Below are positions 45,475 to 52,654 of a DNA stretch of 64,000 bases, in pieces. The position numbers and the translations under genes were made by a program. The stretch is from Halobacteriales archaeon QH_7_66_36 (GTDB lineage Archaea; Halobacteriota; Halobacteria; Halobacteriales; Haloarculaceae), in assembly GCA_003021175.1 (NCBI GenBank), contig PXQV01000003.1, forward strand, positions 89,816 through 153,815, written 5' to 3'. Within the stretch, counting starts at the first letter, position 1. Each line of letters starts with the position of its first letter. Under the pieces are notes generated by a model that was not told the origin of the DNA, ran no database searches, and worked only from the letters and a program-made list of their open reading frames with translations.

Positions 45475-46632
45475 TCACTGCTCCGCCAGTCTGGGCTGGC
45501 GGAACCGGAGCACGAACACGGCGCCTTCGGGGTCGTTGTCCTCGACCCACACGTCGCCGCCGAGGTCAGACAACATCGCGTCGACGAAGAAGAGCCCGAA
45601 GCCGGAGCCGGTGCCGTCCTCGTGTAATCCGGTCTCGTCGCGCCGGAAGATGGCGTCTTTCACCTCGTCGGGAACGCCGGGACCGTTGTCCGCGATCCGG
45701 AGGTCGATGTACGAGTCCGTCTCCTCGGCGGTCACCTCGATGCGCGGCTCCGACTCGTCGTTGTGTTCGACGGCGTTCGAGAGCACGTTGCCGACGACGT
45801 CGACCAGCGTCTCGTCGGCGAGCACCTCGATGTCTTCGGAGACGTCGGTGGTGATCGTCAGCGAGCCGTGGGTCGCGCGCATGGCACCAAGATTCTCGTC
45901 GATTGCGTCTCGGAGCCCGATGGCCGACAACTGCCTCTCCTCGCCGCTCAGCGCGTCCAGCAGCGCGCGGGTGCGCTCCACCTGATCTGCCACGTCGTCG
46001 CTCTGTCTGACAATGGTGTCCGCGAACTCCGCCGTCCGTCCCTCGGACTCGTCGGCGATGAAGTTCGCGCGCGACCGGATCACCATCGTCCGGTTGAGGA
46101 TGTCGTGTCTGAGGATGCTGTTCATCAGCTCGAACTGGTCGCGCGTCTCGGCGGCGATCTCGGCGGTCCGCATCGACCGCGCGTACAGCGTCCCGACGAG
46201 CAGCCCCGCGAGACCGCCGGCACCCATCGTGGAGAACAGCGCGTACTGCGGTTCGCCGACGATGCGTCCCTCCGCGAGTCGGACGATGATGGTCACGGCC
46301 GTCGTCGCGCCGAACAGGAACGCACCGCCGTAGGTGGCGAGGGCGACGCGCCACCGACCGATCCCGTCGAAACCGCTGCTCTGTAGCCAGACAGTGCCGT
46401 ACGCGAGGCCGAGCACCGGCAGATACCCCTGCGCGGCGGCGATGACCGGGAGCAGCGTGGTGGAGAACGTCGACAGTTCGTCGACGAAGTTGTAGGTGAT
46501 CAGCAGGCCGAACAGGACGGTGATGAGCGCCATTGACGCGACTGGGAGCCGCTCACTGGCGACGATACGGTCGAAGAGCGGACCGGTGGCGTCCGCGTCC
46601 GGGACCGTGGGAGCGTCCCTCTCGGTTGACAT
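45475..46632 (-). CDS. Membrane sensor histidine kinase
   Basis: 385 residues from MSTERDAPTVPDADATGPLF. Four or more N-terminal transmembrane helices (about residues 30-165) are followed by a coiled DHp helix with the H-box SILRHDILNRTMVIRSRANF, then the HATPase_c domain: N-box NVLSNAVEHND, G1 IADNGPGVPDEVKD, G2 GTGSGFGLFFVD. No extracytoplasmic loop is large enough for a sensor domain, so sensing is likely intramembrane. It lies upstream of the Asn-type receiver and is its natural but possibly non-phosphorylating partner. Confidence 0.88.
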   Translation of the reverse strand: MSTERDAPTVPDADATGPLFDRIVASERLPVASMALITVLFGLLITYNFVDELSTFSTTLLPVIAAAQGYLPVLGLAYGTVWLQSSGFDGIGRWRVALATYGGAFLFGATTAVTIIVRLAEGRIVGEPQYALFSTMGAGGLAGLLVGTLYARSMRTAEIAAETRDQFELMNSILRHDILNRTMVIRSRANFIADESEGRTAEFADTIVRQSDDVADQVERTRALLDALSGEERQLSAIGLRDAIDENLGAMRATHGSLTITTDVSEDIEVLADETLVDVVGNVLSNAVEHNDESEPRIEVTAEETDSYIDLRIADNGPGVPDEVKDAIFRRDETGLHEDGTGSGFGLFFVDAMLSDLGGDVWVEDNDPEGAVFVLRFRQPRLAEQ

Positions 46633-46712
46633 TACTCTCCGTCTGTCGCCTCCCCTATTGGTTCCTCCGGCCTGCGTCCGGATTGCACGACAATAAAAGG
46701 GTGCCGGCAAAC

Positions 46713-46720
46713 GCTTATGT
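46713..46720 (+). promoter_or_regulatory. TATA-like box before the DUF5802-like gene
   Basis: The AT-rich gcttatgt lies about 33 bases before ATG 46749; a second AT-rich box, aataaaagg, lies about 20 bases further upstream. Confidence 0.3.
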
Positions 46721-46748
46721 GTGGTACTCTTCCACAAAGAAGTGGACG

Positions 46749-47093
46749 ATGTTCGAACGGTTTTCGAGCGGCTACTACCTCGGGCGGCTCTACGTGGAGC
46801 CGACCGACGGCGAGCGAGCCGTGCTGAACCGGGGTCACCACGAGACGGTGAACGAGCAGCTGTACGCGAGCGGTGAGGGCGTCGCGCGGCTCGACCGTCC
46901 GCTCGTCATGAAAGTGGGGCGGACTCACCTGCCGGTGCACGGCGCGGAGGGCGTCCCCGAGCAGACGCTCGCCGTCCCGGAGGAGGCCCTCGAAGCTGCC
47001 GGCATTCACAACCCCCCGACGCTCTCCGAGGTGCTGCTCGCCAAGGAGCGCGTCGCCTCACAGTTGCTGTCACTCGACGCCGATCCGGTGTAG
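46749..47093 (+). CDS. Haloarchaeal conserved protein (DUF5802-like)
   Basis: 114 residues from MFERFSSGYYLGRLYVEPTDGERAVLNRGHHE. The sequence is strongly conserved among haloarchaea as I recall, with a beta-rich core around PLVMKVGRTHLPVHGAEGVP and a helical C-terminus (SEVLLAKERVASQLLSL). No catalytic motif. It marks the right edge of the ordinary core region; the sequence beyond is accessory. Confidence 0.75.
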   Translation: MFERFSSGYYLGRLYVEPTDGERAVLNRGHHETVNEQLYASGEGVARLDRPLVMKVGRTHLPVHGAEGVPEQTLAVPEEALEAAGIHNPPTLSEVLLAKERVASQLLSLDADPV

Positions 47094-47486
47094 CGGTCAT
47101 TCTCGTCGCTCGTCCGGAGTATCCGCCGCGCGGTGTTGTGCTGGAGCGTGTGTGGTCACGTCGTCGGGAGCGCCACCACTCCACCGGAATGGTTCGACTT
47201 CGGCTCGCTCTGTGGAGAGCGAGTAAATCTCAAAAAGGCATGGCACAACGGCAGAGAGACCCGTGTCACCCGAACTGTCACGCCGAGATGTCCGGTCAGC
47301 CGCCACAGTTCCGATCAACGTGAGAGCCAGCCACCCGGCACGCTTTCGACGATTTCCGAGTGTGACCGATACGCTCGACCGATCCCCTTGACAGCAGCGA
47401 CGACATCACCGGGCGCTGGATCTTCGATCTGATCGTACAGAATCAGTCCGTGGTCGCCGCCAGCCACAAAGAAATCATCGTCGTTC
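47094..47486. other. Accessory intergenic region with small ORF remnant
   Basis: No intact gene is evident. On the minus strand, 47315-47486 encodes a plausible conserved C-terminus (NDDDFFVAGGDHGLILYDQ ... ESVPGGWLSR stop). Joining it across the miniature element at 47487-47781 gives MMNASVGPF-TNDDDFF... in one frame with an ATG at 47810, so this may be an interrupted small gene of about 66 codons. Confidence 0.4.
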
Positions 47487-47781
47487 GTGAAGTGCCTCGG
47501 GGGCAAGCCCCGAGGCTTCCTGTTTCCACGACGCGCTTTGCAGAGTCCACGAGGGAATCCACAGAGAGCACAGTCTCCTCAGGCGTGGATTCGGCCTCTC
47601 CCCGACCTACTTGGTGGCGACGGCGGAGGGTCTGACCGTCCGTGTTTTTGGACGTGAAATCAGACGCGTTAGATGCCGTCACACCGTTTTGTGTGGTGTG
47701 TTAGCAGTTAATAGTTTGTGTCAGTGCGTGTCGGCTTCATCCACGGGGGCAAGCCCCGTGGCATTCGCCTCGAACCGCTTG
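47487..47781 (-). mobile_element. Miniature IS200/IS605-derived element 1 (MITE-like, about 295 bp)
   Basis: The right-end palindrome GCCTCGGGG gcaag CCCCGAGGC lies at 47494-47516, with terminal ACTTCAC at its edge. The left-end palindrome CCACGGGG gcaag CCCCGTGG is at 47741-47761. On the minus strand the left end directly follows TTTAC, a target type used by IS605-family elements. Between the ends is only the 3' tail of a tnpB (VGRGEAESTPEETVLSVDS ... SAKRVVETGS). It is non-autonomous. Confidence 0.7.
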
Positions 47782-48255
47782 GTAAATGGGCCGACTGAGG
47801 CGTTCATCATCCCTCACGATGTCGCCAGTCCACTCGTCATCTGGCCGGCGGTCGAGTGGTACTTCCCTTCGATTCAGTTCACCGGCTACCTCTCTCTCTC
47901 TCTCGGAACGCTCCTGTTGATGGGGATATTGGGCGGGCTCGTCGGGCTGAATATTGCAGTCGTGGCCCAGCAGTGGACCGGCTTGGGATCGATCGCTGGC
48001 AAAGAGCTGCTCTCGGGATCGTTAGCGGTCTCTGGTGCCACAGCCTGTTGTTGCTGTGCGCCGGCATTCTACGGTGTGCTCAGTGTGTTCTTTGGGACTG
48101 CCGCAACCCCGGTGTACTGGTCGTTCATGATCCCGTCCTCCCCCGTTGGAAGCACGTTCTTCGCGGCGAGTATACTCCTGCTCCTCGGGAGCTTGCTCCG
48201 GTCGACAGGTGGAGCGACTACTAAGACGAAAACAGCAACGTCGGTTTCGAACTGA
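47782..48255 (+). pseudogene. Truncated paralogue of the Cys-cluster membrane protein
   Basis: The frame from about 47782 encodes roughly 157 residues homologous to the C-terminal 170 residues of the intact 397-residue protein at 52,654 (for example GGLVGLNIAVVAQQW against SALVGLNAAIIARHW, and ATPVYWSFMIPSSP against AAPIYWLFVDSASP). It keeps an intramembrane Cys run, GATACCCCAPAFYG. The N-terminal 220 or so residues and any start codon are missing; the miniature element lies exactly at the break. Confidence 0.7.
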
Positions 48256-48594
48256 CGGGAAAACGGATAGTTCGTGACGCAGTCGGGTAGGAATTGCAAG
48301 TCGTGGAAGTGAGAGGACGCCTCGCGTCCGGTACTGGACGTAGCTAAACAGGAGGACGGTTACGGCAACGAATGCACTCACTTGGACGTAGCTGTCGCGA
48401 ACGGATGCGAGGAAAATGTCGACAATTTCACTAGGCATTAGCAGCCCTTCTCGGCTCGCTCGTTCTGCGAGACCATCGAATTAGATTTATCTAAAAACAA
48501 AACCAGCCAGTAGAAACGTAGTTGTTTCGCCGGACTCCCGGGATTCGAGAACCAGACCACGCTCCCCAACTGTATCGCCGCCGTAAACACAGGT
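48256..48594. other. Intergenic region with a permease N-terminal fragment
   Basis: This 339-base gap separates the truncated paralogue from the halocyanin gene. On the minus strand 48438 down to about 48300 encodes MPSEIVDIFLASVRDSYVQV and one hydrophobic helix, then loses homology-like composition. The stretch attagatttatctaaaaac near 48480-48498 is AT-rich and could hold the halocyanin promoter, though it is far from the ATG. Confidence 0.45.
48300..48438 (-). pseudogene. N-terminal fragment of a multi-TM permease
   Basis: About 45 codons from ATG 48438: MPSEIVDIFLASVRDSYVQV, then SAFVAVTVLLFSYVQYRTRG. An amphipathic start followed by one long helix looks like the beginning of a 10-TM putative metal exporter (ArsP_2-like), although this family assignment is tentative. 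The reading frame then runs antisense through the neighbouring pseudogene, so the rest of the gene has been lost. Confidence 0.4.
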
Positions 48595-49486
48595 ATGCAG
48601 GAGATCGATTCGGCGGTCTCCAGACGGGAGTTCCTTCGACCCGTCACCGTCGGGGCGGGAACAACACTTGGCGCATCGTCAGTTGCTACCGTCCAACAAC
48701 AACAGCCCGTTGTCGTCGAACTGAAGAGTGAGCCGTACATTTTCGATGGTGCGACGGAGTCGCCTCTGTACGTCAAATCCGGAACGACAGTGAAATTCGA
48801 CTGGGTCTCAGACGGGCACAACATCCACGTCGATAGCCAACCGGAGAAGGCAACCTCGAAGGGCGTCGAGAAAATCCACGACACGGGCTTCACCCACACG
48901 CACACCTTCGACGTCAACGGCGAGTACCACTTCTGGTGTGTCCCACGTGACATCCTCCCCGGCGTAAACGGCGGGGCTTCCCACGAAGCCGGTCTTCGCT
49001 GGGTTGGGAACCTCGGGTTCGTATCCCGTCGTGATACAGGGAGTGCCACGCCCCCGGTATCCCTATCCTCGGTGGATTCGGGAGTATCTTGGTTGTTTTC
49101 TGACGGTATCCACAGCGGGCGATACTGTCTCATTACATTGGGCGGATGGACCGTCTCGGTTGGTATCACAGACAGCCTGTACGCCTGTAAATTCACCGAT
49201 GGCGGCGCTGTATCCCCGCCGTAAACGGCGGGGTTTTAGCGCCTGTTCCGCACCGGATAAACCGTTGAGAATGATCGGCGACATCATTGTCAACGAATCC
49301 GGGCAACCCCCTGGTGGTGGAAGTGGAGATGGAGGCGGTGGCAGTGTTCCTCAGGTTCCGAAAAGCACGAAAACCCTTGCCATCGCTACGACGACCGCGA
49401 TGGGATCCACGCTGGGACTGGCGTACTTCTTCCTCAAATACGGAGGGGATTACAGAGACCCAAGCGGAACGAGTAGTGACTCCTAA
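48595..49486 (+). pseudogene. Halocyanin-like cupredoxin interrupted by a MITE
   Basis: Before the insertion: a Tat motif (SRREFLRP), then a type-1 copper domain with DGHNIHVD (His ligand) and GEYHFWCVP (Cys ligand). After it: RMIGDIIVNESG (Met ligand), a Gly-rich linker, one C-terminal helix (TLAIATTTAMGSTLGLAYFF) and a charged tail. Removing 48947-49256 joins ..CCCAC to ATAAACCG.., giving FWCVPHKPLRMIGD in frame, exactly C-x2-H-x4-M. The restored protein has 193 residues. As it stands the gene makes a truncated product without His and Met ligands or the anchor. Confidence 0.85.
48947..49256 (-). mobile_element. Miniature IS200/IS605-derived element 2 (MITE-like, 310 bp)
   Basis: Right end (low coordinate): CCCCGGCG taaa CGGCGGGG with terminal GGAGGATGTCAC on the minus strand, shared with the right end of IS copy 1. 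Left end: perfect CCCCGCCG taaa CGGCGGGG at 49214-49233, with GGCGCTAA and GATACAGCGCCGC, shared with IS copy 2. On the minus strand the left end follows TTTAT. The interior retains only tnpB 3'-tail-like coding sequence. No duplication of target is seen, as expected for this family. Confidence 0.82.
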
Positions 49487-49738
49487 ACCGCAGCAAGAGT
49501 CTGCGAGTGACGGGTGCCCCTGTTGGCAGGAACCTGATCGACCTGAGTAGTCCAGCGAAGTTATATTGAGGTGGGCCACGGGGAGGATTCGTTAGAACTG
49601 GACAATCCACACACTCGGCAAGCATAGCACCGGTCAGATAGATCTATCGAGGGATATATCGATCCGGGTCGTCGTTCCCCAAGGGATTCGAGAACCCTAC
49701 CAGAACCGCTTTTCGGCGGAGATACAAACCGATGCGCA

Positions 49739-51043
49739 ATGACCGACAGGAAAGGTATCCCACGGCGGGAATTCTTGAAAACAGCTGTCGCAATCGGCGG
49801 GACAGCGGCGTTCAGTGCGTGTCTCGGACGCGAAGAGATCGACGTACCGACTGGCCCGGACGATCTATCGTCCTACCCACAGCGCCAGCATGCCTGGAAC
49901 GAGATCCTCCCGCGGGACGACCACGGTAACGTGGTCGCTCCGCACCACCGCGTGCTTCTGTTCCTGAACCTCCAAGAGAACGGTCCCCCGACCGAACCCG
50001 ACCGAACCACAGTCGAGACTGCACTCGAGGGTGTCGAGCACGCCTACGAACGGAGTGGAGACGGACTGCTCGTGACGATGAGCTACTCGCCCGCGTATTT
50101 CGACCGGTTCGATTCGTCGCTTCCGGAAAGCGTCGACCTTCCTGATCCCGAGGCGCTCGCGCCGTTCGAGGACCCAAAATTGGATACTCCGGACGCAGTT
50201 GTCCACTTGGCGAGCAATCACGCCCAGGTCGTCCTCGGTGCTGAAGAAGCGCTCGAAGGGAACGAAGCGACCCTCAACGGCGTCGAACAACCGGACGCCG
50301 CACTGACTGACGTCTTCGAGGCGGTCGATCGACGGACTGGCTTCATCGGCGATGGATTACCCGCCGAGAACGCCGACGTCGACGGAGTCCCCACGGACAA
50401 AGTTCCCGACGATGCGCCGCTGTTCATGGGATTCAAATCCGGCTTCGAGAAGAATCAGGCCAGCGAAGACCGCGTGACGATCCAGGCCGGTCCGTTCGCC
50501 AACGGGACGACCCAGCACATCTCGAACCTCCGGCTGAATCTCGATCAGTGGTACAATCAGGACGACCGCTGGCAGCGCGAGGCCAAGATGTTCTGTCCGT
50601 ACCACGCCGAGAACGATGTCATCGAGGGCACTGGCGATAACCTGGGCGATTCCAGCAAGATCGACGAGTGTGACCCTGCGGACGAGACGGCCCGCGAGAT
50701 GGGTGTCGTCGGCCACTCACAGAAGTCCGTCAGCGCTCGAGAGGACGATCAGCCGATCATCCTCAGACGCGATTTCGATTCGACAGACGACGGGCACGCT
50801 GGCCTCCACTTCCTCGCGCTCCAGCGCGAAATCAGCGATTTCGTGAAAACCCGCGAAGCGATGAACGGAACGGATATCGCCGAGCAGTCTGCCGTCGGCC
50901 AACGCAACAACAACGGGATCCTCCAGTACATCCGGACGCAACATCGCGGGAACTACCTCGTCCCGCCGCGGTCGTTGCGTGCGCTTCCGCCTGCGACGCC
51001 CAGGACTGACTCCACCCAGGAGGTGGCCAATGCGTCGTCGTGA
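49739..51043 (+). CDS. DyP-type peroxidase-like Tat lipoprotein
   Basis: 434 residues. The N-terminus IPRREFLKTAVAIGGTAAFSACLG combines a Tat motif with a lipobox Cys, so the protein is exported folded and anchored outside the membrane. The fold resembles dye-decolourising peroxidases (EfeB-like): GFKSGFEKNQASED, EMGVVGHSQKSVSAREDDQPIILRRDFD (candidate proximal heme His) and AGLHFLALQREISDFVKTREAMNG. The usual GxxDG catalytic Asp is Ser here (GFKSG), so heme binding without classic peroxidase activity is possible. First gene of a four-gene operon. Confidence 0.7.
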   Translation: MTDRKGIPRREFLKTAVAIGGTAAFSACLGREEIDVPTGPDDLSSYPQRQHAWNEILPRDDHGNVVAPHHRVLLFLNLQENGPPTEPDRTTVETALEGVEHAYERSGDGLLVTMSYSPAYFDRFDSSLPESVDLPDPEALAPFEDPKLDTPDAVVHLASNHAQVVLGAEEALEGNEATLNGVEQPDAALTDVFEAVDRRTGFIGDGLPAENADVDGVPTDKVPDDAPLFMGFKSGFEKNQASEDRVTIQAGPFANGTTQHISNLRLNLDQWYNQDDRWQREAKMFCPYHAENDVIEGTGDNLGDSSKIDECDPADETAREMGVVGHSQKSVSAREDDQPIILRRDFDSTDDGHAGLHFLALQREISDFVKTREAMNGTDIAEQSAVGQRNNNGILQYIRTQHRGNYLVPPRSLRALPPATPRTDSTQEVANASS

Positions 51044-52091
51044 ACTCCTCGGCGTTGTCGGAAGTGGTGCTGTTGGGAGTCTCGCAGGGTGTACTGGACT
51101 CTTCGAGACACGGTCTGTGAGAGCGCCACCATTGCCAGAGAATCGACCGGATGCGGTCTACATGCCGACGCACGTCGAAGGGATGGAGATGGCCGAGATG
51201 CAGTCGAGCGGGGGTTACAAGTGCGCGCTCACGTACACGTATCCCCACCGGTTCTGGCTCGTGACGGGCAGCCGTCGGGAGAAAGTCGACATCAAATCAA
51301 ACGACTCGACTCACCTAATGCCGGTTGTCTGGGAAACTGAGACGGGCATCGTCCCGCCGGACATCAACCCGCAGGTCCAGATCACACAGGACGGCGAGAG
51401 CGTCGCCCAGCTCTCACCGTGGCCGATGCTCTCCCAGCCGATGGGGTTTCACTTCGGTGATAACGTCCAACTCGCCGGTGACGGGACCTATCAGGTCGAG
51501 GTGAGTATTGGCGCTCCGTCGACACGGCGGACGGGGGCGCTCGCGGACAATCAGGGACAGACCACCTTCTCGTTCGAATTCGACTTCCAGCAGTCGGCAC
51601 TCGAGGAAATCATGTATCGAGATATTCCATCGGACACGGAGGGAACGGATGGGGCCGTCGACCCGATGGGAATGGAGATGATGCCAAGCACGCACGTCCC
51701 CGCCGAAGCCGACCTTCCTGGAACAGTCCACGGGTCCGTCACGAGTGGCGATGCGAAATTCGTCGTCACGACCCTATCGGATGCCACTCCGTTTGGCGGG
51801 CGTGAAGACGAAACCTACCTGGCGGTGTCACCCCGAACACCCTACAACCAGTACATGCTGCCGCTGATGTCACTCTCGGGGACACTGAGCCGAGGGAATG
51901 ACGCCATCTATGACGACATCCTCCAGTCGACGATCGATCCGGAGCTGGGGTATCACTACGGCGCGGTGGTTTCCGGTGTCGAGTCCGGAGATGAACTGGC
52001 CATTACCGTCGACTCACCGCCACAGACCGCTCGTCACGAAGGCTACGAAACCGCATTCTTCGAGATGGGCGAGATGTCGGTGTCACTCTAA
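51030..52091 (+). CDS. P19/Tp34-like metal-binding Tat lipoprotein
   Basis: 353 residues from MRRRELLGVVGSGAVGSLAGCTG, a Tat plus lipobox signal; the track's 17 extra codons are inside the previous gene. The domain at about residues 45-190 resembles P19/Tp34 iron- and copper-binding proteins (MPTHVEGMEMAEMQS with Met/Glu/His, THLMPVVWE, PWPMLSQPMGFHFGDNVQLAGDGTYQVEVSIG). A second domain of unknown type fills residues 210-353 and has many Met. It overlaps the DyP-like gene by 14 bases. Likely an extracytoplasmic iron/copper carrier. Confidence 0.68.
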   Translation: MRRRELLGVVGSGAVGSLAGCTGLFETRSVRAPPLPENRPDAVYMPTHVEGMEMAEMQSSGGYKCALTYTYPHRFWLVTGSRREKVDIKSNDSTHLMPVVWETETGIVPPDINPQVQITQDGESVAQLSPWPMLSQPMGFHFGDNVQLAGDGTYQVEVSIGAPSTRRTGALADNQGQTTFSFEFDFQQSALEEIMYRDIPSDTEGTDGAVDPMGMEMMPSTHVPAEADLPGTVHGSVTSGDAKFVVTTLSDATPFGGREDETYLAVSPRTPYNQYMLPLMSLSGTLSRGNDAIYDDILQSTIDPELGYHYGAVVSGVESGDELAITVDSPPQTARHEGYETAFFEMGEMSVSL

Positions 52092-52093
52092 GC

Positions 52094-52654
52094 ATGACGG
52101 ATTCGATCTCAATGCAGTCTGTAAGAACACGTCCAAGAACAGACCGATTCAACTACTACCATCTCTCGGGGTGCGTACTGGTCGGCACCTACGTCCTGAT
52201 GCTACTGGGCGCGTACACGAGTGCGATCGGTGCAGGGCTGTCGTGTCCGGACTGGCCGGCGTGTTACGGGACAGTCGTCCCATTCCTCCACCCCGAGATC
52301 ATCAACAGCTCTCCGTATACGGCGCTGCAGATCTTTGCAGAGTGGGCACATCGGGGCGTTGCGATGCTCGTCGGGTTCGGCATCCTCGCGACGACGGGGG
52401 CTGCGTATCGGCTCCAGAAGCAACCGCTCGTGCGACGGACCGCTGCGGTTGCTCTCTTACTGCTGCCGCTTCAGGTCGTGCTGGGGGGGCTCACAGTTAC
52501 CGCGAATCTGGAGCCGCTGATCGTGACGAGTCACCTCGGCACCGCGATTGTGATCCTCCTGATGCTCTGTACGACGACGGTGATCGATTACTCGGCCGAC
52601 CAATCGGGGATCGATGCGTCATCTAAAAAGCGCTCACTCACAAAGGGGAACTGA
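52094..52654 (+). CDS. Compact heme A synthase-like protein (CtaA/COX15 family)
   Basis: 186 residues with four transmembrane helices, half the usual size, as in compact archaeal variants. The family motif is GAYTSAIGAGLSCPDWPACYG (Cys pair), then EWAHRGVAML and VTSHLGTAI provide two histidines for heme. It would oxidise heme O to heme A, or bind heme. It starts 2 bases after the P19-like stop. The next gene begins within its stop codon. Confidence 0.8.
   Translation: MTDSISMQSVRTRPRTDRFNYYHLSGCVLVGTYVLMLLGAYTSAIGAGLSCPDWPACYGTVVPFLHPEIINSSPYTALQIFAEWAHRGVAMLVGFGILATTGAAYRLQKQPLVRRTAAVALLLLPLQVVLGGLTVTANLEPLIVTSHLGTAIVILLMLCTTTVIDYSADQSGIDASSKKRSLTKGN

Noticed and set aside
49010-49035. Sequence like a tRNA T-arm (gggttcgtatccc)
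   Set aside because: It lies inside the miniature IS and no acceptor, D-arm or anticodon arm can be folded around it.
48438-49196. 252-residue minus-strand ORF across the halocyanin locus
   Set aside because: It is a chance open frame joining the tnpB-tail sequence of the miniature element with the antisense of the halocyanin gene; not one gene.
50826-50846. Palindrome CGAAATC agc GATTTCG resembling the tnpB hairpin unit
   Set aside because: It sits in the DyP-like coding sequence at a position (QREISDFV) that I expect in homologues, so it is more likely chance than an insertion.
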